This document shows positions 11,424-24,290 of a DNA stretch of 64,000 bases, one piece after another. A program made the position numbers and the translations under genes. The number at the start of each line of letters is the position of its first letter. The first letter of the stretch is position 1. This DNA is from Cunninghamia lanceolata. Taxonomy: Eukaryota > Streptophyta > Pinopsida > Cupressales > Cupressaceae. The stretch lies in the NCBI GenBank assembly GCA_027924645.1, contig BSBN01000252.1, forward strand, positions 2,914,001-2,978,000, given 5' to 3'. The notes beneath the pieces are model-generated. The model searched no databases. It was given only the letters and a program-made list of their open reading frames with translations, and had not been told where the DNA came from.

Positions 11424-11806
11424 TCATAAAAATATTATTTTAACCAGTTCATGGTTCAACACATCACCATAGCACTTTAAAACAGAGAGGAACCAATCCA
11501 AGTAATCTTCTAGGCTTTCATCCTCTTTTTGTTTCATGCAGAAGAGTTCCTCATTTCTATCACTAAACCAACAATAGTCCTGATATTTGTCTAAAATACT
11601 ATTTCCATCTCTTCCCATGAATTGATAGGCCCAACAGTTAGTCCCATGAACCACCTCATTGTTAAATCTTTCAAAATTGAAGGAAATAGTTTCAATTTTT
11701 GGTTATCTAACTTGTAGTAATAAGTTTGATAAAAGACTTTAAATTCAAATATAAATTGATCTAGGCCATTTGTGACCATACCCCAAAAGGTGGGTAGGAT
11801 AGACAT
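11424..11806 (-). pseudogene. Gypsy gag core fragment
   Basis: Two overlapping frames give FKVFYQTYYYKLDNQKLKLF, then LKDLTMRWFMGL and EDESLEDYLDWFLSVLKCY. This is the retrotransposon gag fold in which a TRWF-like block is followed by an ESL..YxxRF-like block. A frameshift lies near 11600. It would form the particle shell; this copy is broken. Confidence 0.8.
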
Positions 11807-12179
11807 AAATGTTTTTCATGGGAGCATCTTCATTGAGGTTCAAGTTAATTGGGTAGGTGAATGTTCTTTCCAGCCCTCTATCTTCATGTATGTTATAATT
11901 CTCCATGTTTCTTATTGGAATATATTCTCTTGGAATATCATTTTTTGGGACTTGATAAGGAGTTTTAGGTTGATCTTTTTCAAAAATCTAATTACAAGGT
12001 TCTCCTAAAACTTCCTTCCCCTAATGTTCAATTATTACTTCTTGGTTTTTGGGGATTTTTGGTTACAAACCTATTGTGTGGATCTATTTTTATGACCATG
12101 TAGGTAAAATAACTTTTTACACCAAGGGTACTAGAAGAGACTACCTAATCTTATTCCTAGTGTCACCTATGTGAATCTC

Positions 12180-12200
12180 TTGAGCAACAATGCCAAAAAA
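12180..12200 (-). other. Degenerate primer-binding site, Asp-tRNA type
   Basis: The minus strand next to the LTR reads TTTTTTGGCATTGTTGCTCA. This resembles the TGGCGCCGTTGCC site of Tat/Athila elements with several changes, mostly C-to-T and G-to-A. It lies immediately inside the LTR edge at 12201. Confidence 0.6.
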
Positions 12201-13611
12201 TGATGAGGCATCATTGAGCCTCATACTTTAGTTGAAATTACTTTGTCAAACTAGGAATTTCCAAAGGCTATCTACAATAGGGTGATTTGGATTCCTTCCC
12301 TAGAAGTCAGTCTACTCTATTTTAAGATGAAATACACACACTTTACTCTACTCAACTAAAATTTAAAGAGTTAACTACTGAATGGAAATGTTGAAATTGA
12401 ATTGAAAATATTAACTATGAAATTGAAATATGTATATGCTTTTCAAAGTAAAAGATACTGAAAAGTAAATTCTAATTGTGGAATAATAAGAATGAAATTA
12501 CTACTAACTATAAATCTCTTTTTGGGATTTTATGTAATATAAAGAACATATGAAAACAAATCTTTAATACTCTTTCTACAATTCTAGAGTTTTCATTTTT
12601 GATAAAATTGAATATGCACAAATTTCATACGTGATCTCACAACACAATGATAATGATCACATTAAAAATGATAACAGTCACATTAAGCCTATAGGTTAGC
12701 ACTATATAATGACAACAAAACTCACTTCATGAACACTAGTCTTCCTTCTCCGATGAGTGGCCAACTCTCCAAAGATCGGACTATTCTCAAATCACTATGC
12801 TCAACTGGAAAGATAGAGTAAAAGTAAAATGTATTTTTTTGCTTGCAAGAAAAGATAAAAGATTATTATAACAACTGACTCTCATCCTCTTTTATCTATC
12901 ACTACTTAACTATATGTTTATAAAAGATTCATAAAATATAGCTACATCCTATGCATGCACATGCTATCCAAGTTTTATGAGAAGTCTCCACAATAAAGAG
13001 ATAAATAAGTCTATTACAAATTAATATAGAGTATGTTTTTAAGCAAAAATTGAGAAAATGTTTGTCGGAGTGAATCCTAATAGGAGTCTCCAATGTGTAA
13101 AGGTTTCATCCACACTTAATGAATTGAAGTGGCTAGTATGTGAGGAATCTATGGCACAAAAAATAGATCTTTAGTGGCCAAGGATGTATCATTCTAGAGT
13201 TCTTGGTCGATGTTGGTGTCTCCTTCATAGTCTGCTATCTCCATTTGCCTGGAGTTCTTCGCAATGCATAATCCCACCTCAACCTTCTTTTAAGCATAAT
13301 TTATCTAGATTTGGTGAAGAGGTCTCCAAAGTCCATGGTGTCACCTGAGTATTTCCAAAGTTCAAGCATGTCTCTCCAAAAAGTGGCCAAGGTTTCCTAC
13401 TAGAACAAAAAATAACATCTTTTGTATAGAATTTGTCAGCATTTTATCTTGAATAAAATCAATAATAAATAAACCACACATGCAATCTATTCTACCCAAG
13501 ATAATAAATGATTTCTCAAATAAACATAATTAGCATGAATAAATGGGTAAAGAAAGGGAAAAGGGGGTACTTTGGCAAAAAAATATGATGGGGCTAGATT
13601 TTGTCTCATCA
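12201..13611 (-). repeat. 5' LTR of the Tat/Athila-type element (1411 bp)
   Basis: Bounded by the short inverted repeat TGATGAG at 12201 and CTCATCA ending at 13611. It adjoins the degenerate primer-binding site. No second copy lies in the window. The sequence is AT-rich and has no open frame of interest. Confidence 0.7.
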
Positions 13612-13835
13612 AGCTTCATATCTTTCTTTATAAATTATTCAAGATGAATGTGTTATTGTTGCATTTGATTAATGGTAAAACAGGTTTTGAAGGGACCCTA
13701 AAACCCTATTACAAAATGTTATTTAAAATAGATGACACAACCAACCAATAGCTAACCATTCACTACAACAAACCATCAGCGCAACAAAAACTGTTAAACT
13801 AAAACAACAACCGATAGAAAACATAAATAGACATA
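13612..13835. other. Short AT-rich flank between two insertions
   Basis: About 220 bases between the gypsy LTR and the target-site duplication of LARD-1. It probably belongs to the element carrying the unknown frame at 20898-19152, since the LARD-1 duplication joins them. No coding signal seen. Confidence 0.4.
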
Positions 13836-13840
13836 ACTAT

Positions 13841-14581
13841 TGTTGGAAATATGCAGCCATCAAGACTAGAATTCCTCATAACCCAATGAGAGATTAATGT
13901 GCAAACAATAACCATAAATCCATATGCAAAATAATAGACAATCATACCATAAATGGTGACACAAGATATACCCTGGGAAAACTCTCAGTGAGGGAAAAAC
14001 CTAGCCTCCAAAAGCATCCATCTCTCATGTATTATTTAGCAATAAATATTACAATACATAATGAATACCCTGAAGCATCAAGCTCTCTACCTGCACTTCA
14101 TGTGAACAAGCATGTAACCACACATCAAATTCCATGCTTCAAACCCTCACAAATGCAACCTACAAGAGATGCTCAAACAAGCTAAACCCAGCCAACAACC
14201 CAAATAGCCAAACAACCAACCTCAACAACTACTCGTGTGTTTTCTTTTATAAAGATAAGCTCACACAAATACAGCATGTGGTATGGTAAAACCATCTTCC
14301 CCAAAACCATGAGTCTACAAAACCATTGACTCCCACACTTAATTATTTGTACTAAGTGTTCCCAATAATTAAATAATTACAAATAAATAAATAATTACTC
14401 TATGTGTCCCACACACATAAAATAATTAATCCAATGTTCCATACAACTATTACAAGTGGCACCAAATAAATATCTAATGTGGCTAAACACATCACCCATG
14501 ATGCACCACAAATAAATATTTATTTTACATAATTAAATAATACCAATGTTATGTAAGGTGTACAACACACCTACTCCAACA
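13841..14581 (-). repeat. LARD-1 3' LTR
   Basis: 741 bp. Contains the minus-strand TATA-like box TATAAAAG at 14251-14244. It differs from the other LTR by an 18-base AT-rich gain near 14370, a 9-base gain near 14203 and a 2-base gain. Confidence 0.9.
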
Positions 14582-14592
14582 TTCTCCCACTT
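14582..14592 (-). other. LARD-1 polypurine tract
   Basis: The minus strand reads AAGTGGGAGAA directly before the 3' LTR. LARD-2 has the same sequence in the same place (52790-52800), which supports both boundaries. Confidence 0.85.
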
Positions 14593-17400
14593 GTTGTATA
14601 CATTGCATAAGGGATCAACAAGCAAACTCAAAACATCAAGGGAAACCATCCATATGCCCAACATGTACCATATAAACATTGATGTGCTTCATGTGCTCTA
14701 AGATACCTACAACAATAATCAAGGTGTCCACCATCTCAAATAAGAACCCCCTTATCCTCCATCATGCCAAACCATGAAGGATAAGATCATCCAAATATAT
14801 GCCACACTAAACTATCACATAGAAGCAAGAAACCTGCATCAACTGATATCCAAAAACAAATACCAAATCCAGTGGTAACAAATAGGCTCGAGTAGCTGAC
14901 AAGAATCAATCACCATAGTTGAAATAGCAACCACAGCTAGTTGCTAATGCATTAACTAACCATACCTCCAAACCAAGGTATACAAAAGATAACAAGTAGA
15001 CCTTATGCCATTAACATATCCAACTCAAATCACAATGATAACAAGTCCTTGTATATACTCAATCCTGCATAAAGAAGTCCTCCAAGGTAACAACACAAAT
15101 CATGTGATAACAAACCTCAAGACCCTCCATATTACAGTATAATGAGAACATCCAACAAAGGAATCATATACCTCCTAGAACTCCCACTGCATGAGTAAAT
15201 GTCAAACCTGAAAATAAATCAAGGAATCCAAAGATCCACTAATAGCACTCACATAGAAGATGTGGCTAAATCCTCTATCACATAGTGTCAAAGAACACAC
15301 ATGTATAGATATGTAAAATCTATAAACTAAATAGCTACAACATAACTCTCACCTCAAGTCCATATCTCTCCCAAGTCCTCCACATCATAAGAGAAAGAAG
15401 TCAAAGAGAATCAAAATCTCCATACACATCTCAACTCCAATGTCATGTGAACACAAACATCTAGGAAGAAGCATAAGAACACCAAGAGAGAACCTACAAA
15501 TCATAACCATGTCCTTCTATCCACAATAATGTGCTATAGCTGTGAAAAGCATGATCTCCTTTACAACCCCAAAAAAAGAAGCCTCCTCAACATCCAACAA
15601 ATCAAGATGCAAACCTCTCAAACCAAAAGTAGATCAAACTCATAACCATTCCAAAATAGGATAATCCCAATGTCAGTAACCATCTCCATTACACACAATG
15701 ATCTCATAACAACTCAGGATCAAACATAAGAAGATAACTTATCATAACCATGCATCTACTCCTCAAAAAAGTCCTCACAACCATAATCCATAGCTCAAGA
15801 CTCAAGCATGAGAAGATAAGATACAAAGAAAGAATGCATTTGAAAATCGGGTGGGCATACCTATCAATCATTCACTACCAAGTGGACCAAGAGTGGGGTT
15901 GAGATTGCTCCTCCAAGATGCACCAAGCCTCAAAGACTCTCTCGAAGAACAATCTCCTCAACATGTCCATGTTGGACTCACATCCAACTAATGTGTAGGC
16001 TCCTCGATCTTTCTACTAAAATCCTCATCAAAGAGTAATCATCTCAACACACGTCTCTAATCCCAAGAGAACTCAAGCCTCACCTAAGTCTCCAAGTATC
16101 CATGAGCACCTCCATGATCAATCCATGCTAAAATCCAAAAGCAAATGACCAATGTACTCAATACCAAGAGAACCAACAAGATCATAGTCAAAGCTCCAAC
16201 TACAGAATCAGGAACCTAATCATGACATCATGATCTAATCATCTCCTCAAAGGAAGATCACATGCACTAATGCACACATCCTATTTGAAGAGAACTTGTA
16301 TCATTCCAACACTCTAATGCACAATCAAGAGTAAACCAAGACACAATACCAACCTCTCTAAACCAAGGAACAACATCTCCAAATCACATGAAGATAACCA
16401 TATCCTGCCAAAACTCCCACTAAAATGTGATACTGAGCTATACATGGCAACAACATAAACATCAAACCATCATTGTCAAAAGCTCCCACTGAATCATGTA
16501 ACCAATCTATCCATGACATCATGATAATCATCTCCTAAATGAAGATCATCCATGGCCCCAGCACAATCAAAGAATCCCACTGTAATGACAATAGCTCCCA
16601 AAAGGTCGAGTAAACCATAATCTCCAAACCAGGAAGATGAAAAAAACCTATAAACCAAACATCAATCCAACACCACCAAAATTGCACCTCCAAAACAATC
16701 ATGTCATGCCAATGTCCTAAATAAGAAAGTAACATTCATGACACCATGATCACCACCCATTATACCTACACCAAACTCCCATCAAGTCTCACACAACTAT
16801 AGCATATAGTCAACAAGCATAGGTCCCATATGATGACTATATCAAGTAATACCATCTCTCTTTATATCTCATAATGACAAGAAAACCAATGCAACATGTG
16901 ACTAAAATAAGCCACAAATCAAAATCTACATCAACACTGAAATATCTATGGGCATAGACAACCCACATCCAAGTCATATATGCAACCCGTAATCATAAAC
17001 AACCTACAACACTGCACAACATATAGATCTCACAATGCATCATGCAAACTCAACAATATACTAGTAACCATGTCAAATGACGAAAATTAGAGATAAACAT
17101 GTAAGTATACAATGACTCAAACACCAAATCACCTCATATTCGATTTTCCATCAACTCATAAAAGCATCACAAGTCAAAGGGACCAAAAATAGCTCAAACT
17201 GATACAAACTAAACAACCTCAAAATATCATCTCCAAACTTGCTCCACTGCATAGTTCTCAAAAATAGCTTTCCAACGCCTATAAGAAGTCTAAAATCTGA
17301 CTTTATATGCACAAATTATGCCTGATCAAAGCTCAAAACACATATATGGCTTACAACTAGCAAAAACGGGTCAAAACAAAAAAACATAAACAAATCTCTA
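14593..17400 (-). other. LARD-1 internal region, non-coding, repeat-like
   Basis: No frame over 70 codons has recognisable content. Short phrases recur on the plus strand: the octamer CTCCCACT at 15181, 16414 and 16483 (besides the true tract at 14584), and CATGACATCATGAT near 16222 and 16512. The region looks like degenerate copies of a longer unit. LARD-2 carries the same phrases on the opposite strand. Confidence 0.6.
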
Positions 17401-17499
17401 ACACCACAACATAGTACGTGGAAAGAGCTTTTCATCAACTATACGAAGTTGAAAATCTGACATCGTGGGACCAAGTTATGCCTCTTGGAAAAACAAAAA

Positions 17500-17880
17500 T
17501 CCAACTAGGCTTAAAAATTGGCCCTAGTGGCCCTCTCGTGGCAGGCGAGTGGCTGGCCGATGGCCCGCAACGGCCCCCCAGTTGCAGTGGTACGTCGGTA
17601 ACACCTAGGCGGCACCTATGAGATGGAATGGTGGTGGATTTGAAACAATGCTTAAAAAGGCTTAAATTTTCTATTTTAGTTCCGGGTTAAACCCCCACAG
17701 GGGGCTATGGGTCTGGCCCCACCGGACCAAGGGCTCGTGATCGGGGGCCTAAGACCCACCGGCTAGGGTCCGACAAGGGGCTAACTGGCTTTGTGCTAGT
17801 AGTACCCCCTATATACCCTGCTGGTACACAAGCCACCACATGGGGGTGGGTCCGTGCCAATGGTGCCCCCCCTCACATAA
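17500..17880 (-). other. GC-rich island inside LARD-1
   Basis: A sharp switch to GC-rich sequence with runs such as GGCCCCACCGG and CCCCCACAGGGGGC, many self-complementary, in otherwise AT-rich DNA. It sits on the primer-binding-site side of the element. LARD-2 has a shorter GC-rich island at the equivalent place (49090-49210). Strong RNA folding is likely; a packaging or dimerisation role is inference. Confidence 0.55.
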
Positions 17881-18423
17881 CTTTTTTTAAAAAATATATT
17901 TTTATTTTTAAAAAACATTTGTAGACTTTGTAGAGTTTGTTTTAAAAAATTAAATTAAATTAAAACCATGACTGCACCTGTCACATGCACAGGCATGATG
18001 CAGTGTTGGCACCTGCGGAATCTAACATCTACCATGCTGTACGGATTTCGTATAGAATCTTTAACGATTCTTTACAAGATTCCTTAGGGCACAAAATAGG
18101 GCAATTTTTTTTGTCCAAACATAGTCGAATTATATGTTTTTCTTTTCCTATGAGACCTCCTGAATCCAATAGCATGGTTTTTTTTCCAAGAGGCTTCTTG
18201 CAAAAGCTAACCTCCAAAACTCCCCATAGAAAGCTCAAATCAAAGACCCATTTTCCAAATCTCCATGAAACCCTAGATCTGCAACAACCCAAGTCTGCAA
18301 ATGGCCTTGTAACTCTAAAAATGCCTTCATTCTTTCCTATAAATCCATGGATTCCACCATACACAAAAATCCACTCATAGCTAGGGTTATCAAATAGGGA
18401 TTCCTCCCACAACCAAGCAACAT

Positions 18424-18436
18424 AGCTCTGATACCA
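18424..18436 (-). other. LARD-1 primer-binding site
   Basis: The minus strand reads TGGTATCAGAGCT, complementary to initiator Met tRNA except possibly the last base. It lies two bases inside the 5' LTR. Confidence 0.9.
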
Positions 18437-18438
18437 AA

Positions 18439-19151
18439 TGTTGGAAATATGCAGCCATAAAGACTAATTCCTCATAACCCAATGAGAGATTAGTGTGCAA
18501 ATAATAACTAGAGATCCATATGCAAAAGAATAGACAATCATACCATCAATGGTGACATAATATATACCCTCGGAAAACCCTCAATGAGGGAAAAACCTAG
18601 CCTCCAAAAGCATCCATCTCTCATGTATTATTCAGCAATAAAGATTACAATACATAATGAATACCCTGAAGCATCAAGCTCTCTACCTGCACTCCATATG
18701 AATAAGCATGTAACCACACATTAAATGCCATGCTTCAAACCTTCACAAATGCAACCTACAAGAGATGCTCAAACAAGCTAAACCTAGCCAACAGCCCAAA
18801 CAACCAACCTCAACAACTACCCATGTGTTTTCTTTTATAAAGATAATCTCACACAAATACAACATGTGGTATGGTAAAACCATCTTCCCCAAAACCATGA
18901 GTCTACAAAACCATTGACTCCCACACTTAATTATTGGTACTAAGTTTTCCCAATAATTAAATAATTACTCTATGTGTCCCACATACATAAAATAATTAAT
19001 CCAATGTTACATACAATGATTACAAGTGGCACCAAATAAATATCTAATGTGGCTAAACACATCACCCATGATGCACCACAAATAAATATTTATTTTACAT
19101 AATTAAATAATACCAATTTTATGCAAGGTGTACAATGTGCCTACTCCAACA
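18439..19151 (-). repeat. LARD-1 5' LTR
   Basis: 713 bp, TGTTGGAAAT to CTACTCCAACA on the plus strand. The minus-strand box TATAAAAG lies at 18839-18832. Confidence 0.9.
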
Positions 19152-20898
19152 ACTACAACTGCTTAGTTTTTGCAACTTCCATTTCCTATTTCTTGAATTC
19201 TTCATGCAAATTGGCAAAAGAAAAAAGTTCTTTTTTCTCATCTTCAAAGGGTTTCTTCGTGCTAGCTCTAGTGTGGGAACTTGGACCAGCCTATTTAGTT
19301 CTTTTACCCTTTTCATTCCCTTGTTTCATATCTTCCTCCCTTATGTCTTTGATCTTCTCAGTGAGAATTTTCAGCCCAAAGGCATTGTTCTTGATTGTGT
19401 TGTGATTGACTTTCAGCATATGTTCCAAGTTATCCTTGTAGGCCTTAGACTCATTCTCTAAAACCACAATCCTATCATCCACACTTTGCTTCCACCTATC
19501 TATGTTTCCCATGTCCTCCTTTATGTACTCTTGCATATTTAATATATTCTTTTCCAAATCCATAACCTTAGGAATAGCCTCCCAATTCTGTAGAATGTTT
19601 ACATAATTCTCATCCTAAACCTGATCTTATTTCCCATAGATCATGTGGAGGATGGACAGATTGAGATTAATTCTATTTATTTCTAGGTAAAACCATTTAT
19701 ACATCACATTGTGAGCCCTGATGACTTCCCTAGCAATGCTCAAAGTATCATCAATGTTATTTCTGTTAGTATTGTTTGCCACCTGATCTATGAAATCTTC
19801 AGGAATGGGCATCATAGGGTCCAGGATACTGGGGAAAGGAACTCTAATCTCTGGCTCCATCATACACTTACCCTTTCCTTTTACTTTACCATTAGTGTTG
19901 AAGTCATCAATCCCATCTTTATTAATCTCCATCTCATCCGCCCTGGCCATATCATGTTCTTCAAAACTTATGGGCTTACCCTTTTGTTTCTTCTACACAT
20001 TCTTCTTCTCCCTCTATGAGGAGGCTTTAGTTTTCTTTTCATCATCTTTATCACTACCAGTTTCAAAACCCTTCGACCATGAATTGTTAAGTTTACTTTT
20101 CCCCTTCTTAGCATGAATTTTAGGGGTATCCACTTGAATTTTTCTCTTTCTCTTGATAGGGGTTTTTGTTTCCTCATTTTCATCATACTCTGGGTCCGAA
20201 GAATGGACCAAAATATGAGTAGACTTCCCAGAATCCTCCCCCTGTTCCTCTTCTTCCTTATCTTCTTCCTCCATGGATTTGGTAGCATCAGAATCTGCGT
20301 ATTCAACCACCTTGGTTTTATTACCCTTCTTAATCTTGGCATTCCTAGAAATTATCTTACTAGGGGTGAGGGTTTTAATATGATTCACAATCAGAAGAAT
20401 CGATCCTTCATGAATAACAGGGAACTTAGGAGACTTCATAGTATCAGTTATAGATTTTTCCATAGACATCAACATATAGAATGGAAAGGAAACCAATAAT
20501 TTATGTCGAAAGTGATTCAAAAGAGTGAAATGATAGCCATAAAGAGCTTTGTATCTACCCTCCAATGTCACATACCTCATAATCATCTTCACAACCACCA
20601 CCTAGACTAGTTTGAGGGATGTGCGCTCATAGCCAGATTGAAGCTTGACCAACCTCTCCCTTTCGTTTTCCTTGAATAAAATCTTCATGGCCTCTTCACC
20701 AACTTTTTTGTCCTTATAGATTTTCCTTCCCTCCATGGGTAAGCCCATGACCTGAGCAATTAGATCTTCAATGATACAAGTTTCACTCCTAAACATGGTG
20801 ACTTTTCTCTTTCACTAGCTCCGAGTGAAAGCTTTTGTCACAACAGGGTCATGCCCTTTCAATTTTTCCATAAAGGGAATAAACCCTCCTTCACCCAT
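19152..20898 (-). pseudogene. Unrecognised element-borne protein, single frame with stops
   Basis: One minus-strand frame runs from the ATG at 20898-20896 (MGEGGFIPFMEKLKGHDP) to the LARD-1 insertion, with stops near 20816, 20604-20602, 20013-20011 and several more to the left, but no clear frameshift. The first third is folded-looking (IIEDLIAQVMGLPMEG, YVTLEGRYKALYGYHF). The middle is acidic with Lys/Arg blocks resembling nuclear localisation signals (KRKRKIQV). The last third is charged and likely coiled coil (VLENESKAYKDNLEHML). No gag, pol or zinc-knuckle motif. I do not recognise the family. Being cut by LARD-1 and bordered by an LTR-like segment suggests a non-autonomous retroelement protein. 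Confidence 0.55.
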
Positions 20899-21307
20899 TA
20901 TGTGTGTTTTCATATGTTGGCATTGAGCTTGGTTTTGATTTCTCATGTTGATTTTTTGAGTTGTTACATGTTTGTATATGTATTTTGGGATGGGAGAGTT
21001 GTGTTGTGTTAGGCTCTCCTAATTAGATGAGAGAAACCTATGTGGGGTTGAAAGAGGTATGGAACCTCTCTTGGTGAAAATATACACTCCTTGCGAAGGA
21101 GTTTTGGTATTGAGTGCCCTATGTGTTTTCATGTGATAATATGTTGGAGGCGTTGTGTTGAGTTTGCTATGATTTTTAGATATGGAAGTGGAATTTTGCT
21201 ATGGTGTGGCTATGGGAGGAGAATGGGTGATATTGTGGAGGATGTTGGTCATGGAAGGAGAATTTTGTTATGGTATTGATTATGGAAGGAGAGTGGTGAC
21301 AGGTTGT
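20899..21307 (-). other. Leader of the unknown-frame element, no gene seen
   Basis: Between the putative start codon and an LTR-like segment. GT-rich on the plus strand with loosely repeated phrases (TATGG, GGAGAAT) at 21180-21290. No clear primer-binding site was found, which weakens the retroelement reading. Confidence 0.3.
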
Positions 21308-22572
21308 TGTTAAGTCCTAACACTTTAGTTAAAAATATGTCAGTTATGTCGACCGAGTAGTGTCCAAGGCTATCTGCAATAGGGAATGGATTCAAACATC
21401 TAAACTTAGAAAAGATTTTCTGAATTTTTGATAAAACTTGTAACAAAATAAATCTAAACTAGAAAGCAAACAATCTTAATCTATAAAGCATTTGGATTTT
21501 AATCTAGAAAGCATATAAATTTTAAACTAGGAATCAACACATCAATGTCTATCTAAGGATTCAAAAGAAACGGGTTAATCTAAGAAAACAAGAAATTTTT
21601 TTAAATGTGAACATGCACTATCAACTATAACAAATTTCTGTATTGAGAAGGAGCTCCGAAAATCATAACATAACACATAGAACTTTACAAACTTCAACTT
21701 TAAAAGAAATAACTAAAACACAATATCCTGCAAGGACACAACCATACTACTCTACCATAACACCATTCTACAGAAGGTTACACTAATCTGAAATAAAACA
21801 TTCACGAAACAAAATTTAAACAACAGAACTTCACAACATTAAAATAATTATCTATTCCTATATCCTTCAAGTGGAAAGCTCTCCGGAGATCCTCTACTTG
21901 ACTCAAATCACATTCATCATTTAACAGCTCAAAAATTCCATTTGTATACTCATTACTCAAGATAAGATTACTCAGAACAGAACTTGATTGTCTTTTTCAT
22001 AGCATAACAGAACATAATAATCAACTAAACATCCTCTCGCATAGTATATCATAACATAGCATATCATAACACATCTATTTTTAGGAATCATCCCATAATC
22101 TATACTACCAAAATCCTAGATTTCAGGTGGCGTCTTAATGCCACTAAAGAAGTCTTCAATAGAAAAAAAATAGACTTTAACTAAACTAGTTGTCTATTAA
22201 TTTCAACATATTAAAGGCTCCGAGTGGAGCCATGAAATGTCTTAAGTGTTTTCAACAGAAAATAAAAGAAATTGAGAAACTGTTAGTTGGTTGGAGGTAA
22301 CACAGACTAAAGTCCACGATCATGCATCTCCTATATTTCTGGTGCCCCAGAATGTTGGCGCTGCTGACTCCATTTTCTATCAAGTCTATTCCTTCCACTG
22401 GGCTATACTTAAAAACCTGCATAAATACACAGACCTTTACACATGACCACGTCAACATTAGTGGAAAACTTCAATTAATTCAAAAACAAAGATTGTACAT
22501 CATTCTATCAAAAATAAACAAATATTTCTTATAAAACTAATAAATTGGCATGGTTTGAGTGACTTGGTAACA
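21308..22572 (-). repeat. Possible LTR, distant relative of the 12201-13611 LTR
   Basis: Starts TGTTAAGTCC and could end GGTAACA at 22572. It shares with the gypsy LTR the phrases AAGGCTATCTRCAATAGGG (21368 and 12258 regions) and a CTCTCC-GGAGATC-like stretch followed by CTCAAATCAC. The boundaries are guesses: no duplication or second copy seen. Confidence 0.35.
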
Positions 22573-22800
22573 CAAAAAGGGTTATATGGCTCATGATAGA
22601 ATGAGGTTATTTATACCTCATCAAGTGGATAACATTTGTGAAGGATGTTTTATATTGATACTCAATTGAGTTGTTATATTGGTATTTTTCCCCAAGTTTG
22701 GAGAGCATCCCCTCATCTCCCCATATTTCTATGAATCTTATCAAGATTCACATGTGATGTTTAAGTCATTGGGTGTTGTATTTGTTGTATATGGAGCCTA
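22573..22800. other. AT-rich spacer
   Basis: I see no gene or clear repeat boundary here. Confidence 0.4.
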
Positions 22801-23330
22801 ATTAGACTTGGAGGTTAAATTTTCCCCTCTTTTATCGGCACAGTTTCTCCCCAAATCATTTAATGGGGGAATCAGATCGGGGCGGAGCCCCTCTTGCGGG
22901 GCCCGAGGGCAGAGCCCACAGTAGGGGTCTGGGGGCAACTCCCCCAGCCGGGGGCTCAAGGGCAACTCCTCTAAAGCAAAAATTGCCTATTATTTTATAA
23001 AGGCGTTGAGAGTTATTTTTTCTATTGGCCGACATAAAAAAAAACTCTATTTTTGTAACCGACATAAGTCTTGATAAAACGGATAAGGGTTAGGATTTCC
23101 TTTGATATTGTATTGTAGCATTTGTAGCGGTATTGAGTTGCAAGGATTATTGGTTGTAATCAATTCGATTGCTGGATAATAATATTGGACTCTCTGTTGG
23201 TGGATGTAGCCCGAGTTTAGGTGAACCACGTTAAAAATTGTCTCTCGTTGTTATTATTTCTGTGTAATTTTCATTCCTCTCTTTAATATTTATTTGCATT
23301 TAATTGATATCTTCTGCATGCAATTCTTAA
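22801..23330 (+). repeat. LTR remnant with GC-rich block and Copia-like 3' end
   Basis: A GC-rich block (22859-22975, with GGGGCGGAGCCCC and CCCCCAGCCGGGGG hairpins) is followed by a segment ending GCCCGAGTTTAGGTGAACC (about 23208-23226), a phrase typical of the R/U5 end of plant Copia LTRs. No second copy or duplication identified, so only a remnant is claimed. Confidence 0.45.
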
Positions 23331-24290
23331 CAGTATTTTGTGTATGTATTTCTTTTATTAGTATGTGAAACCCAATTTCTATGAGGACCTCCTAGCTTAG
23401 GGGTGGGCTTGTGAGAAAGCCCTATGGTTGGGAGGTGAGCAAACCTCCATTGGCTTGGATGTAAAAATATATATTTGTAGATTTGTGGAAGATTAAAAAG
23501 GATGGAAACCTTATGTTAGATAGAGATCATACTTGGTCTTCCGTCTTTTGAGCCAAAGGGTTATTATAAAACCCTCATTGTGAGGATGTGAAATGAATTT
23601 CTAATTGTGCATAAATATTACTCTAGATCTTATTTAGAGAAAATAAACTATTGGATGTAATGAATCAATATTTTATTATTGTTGTTACGTTTATTATTAT
23701 GAGAAAAGAAAAATACATTTTAATGGAAGGATTGTTTTAGTTGTAGTCTAATAACCTTCCATTTGCTATATCATTGAAATAAAATGCACAATATTAAGAA
23801 TAGTGTGTTTGCATGTATTCTAAGTGTCTTCATAAATATATATTATTCCTTCCATATGTTTCTATTTTAAACAACAAAATAATATACAATTTTCCATGTA
23901 TTAAGTGTTTCATTCAATTGTGAAATAAATATACATATTCAACAATGTTTTACTTTAAATCTATTTTATTTATTGTTTAAGGAACTAGAAGAATTATTTT
24001 GTTATTGAATGTATATATTTGGTTGTATATATACATTAATTTCTAAAAATGTATATATATACATATAAGTTACTATTTTTGAATATATAATTATTTAGAG
24101 TTTTGTAAGTGTGATTGCTGGGTTTAAAAAGAAAATATATAGATCTAAATATATATAATCAAACATATATTCAACCCTCTTAATTCATGCTTCATTAATA
24201 AGAGTTATTATTTTTAAAATATATATCAATTAAAAAATAATAATAAAAGGAAATGTTCACCATGGAATAGAGGTCAAACAACCTATTTTA
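23331..24290. other. AT-rich non-coding stretch
   Basis: Contains TATATA-rich microsatellite-like runs near 24000-24070 and 24130-24170. No gene, no clear element boundary. Confidence 0.4.

Larger units (their letters stand above)
6119..13611 (-). mobile_element. Decayed Ty3-gypsy element of Tat/Athila type (3' part lost behind the copia insertion)
   Basis: On the minus strand the order is LTR (13611-12201), degenerate Asp-tRNA-type primer-binding site, gag, zinc knuckles, protease, reverse transcriptase, RNase H and the start of integrase, all heavily frameshifted. Protease before reverse transcriptase before integrase is the Ty3-gypsy order. The copia element interrupts the integrase zinc-binding region at 6118/6119; the rest, with the 3' LTR, would be left of the window. 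A solo LTR of another gypsy family splits the protease. The lineage is judged from the primer site and protease/reverse transcriptase style and is moderately sure. Confidence 0.8.
13841..19151 (-). mobile_element. LARD-1: coding-free LTR element (5311 bp)
   Basis: The LTRs (741 and 713 bp) end in TGTTGG and CCAACA. The internal region is 3857 bp with a Met-tRNA-type primer-binding site and a polypurine tract, yet no gag or pol motif in any frame. Flanking 5-mers ACTAT (13836-13840) and ACTAC (19152-19156) look like a duplication with one later change. I count about 39 substitutions plus three small indels between the LTRs (about 5.5%). The size and lack of coding fit a large retrotransposon derivative, mobilised by proteins of another element. 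LARD-2 at 47728 is a relative. Confidence 0.88.

Noticed and set aside
17418..17621. Small protein in the GC-rich island
   Set aside because: The frame is open because of GC content; no conserved content and no equivalent in LARD-2.
20899..21307. Promoter or tRNA-type primer site for the unknown-frame element
   Set aside because: I looked for Met-, Asp- and Lys-type primer sites next to 21308 on the minus strand and saw no convincing match.
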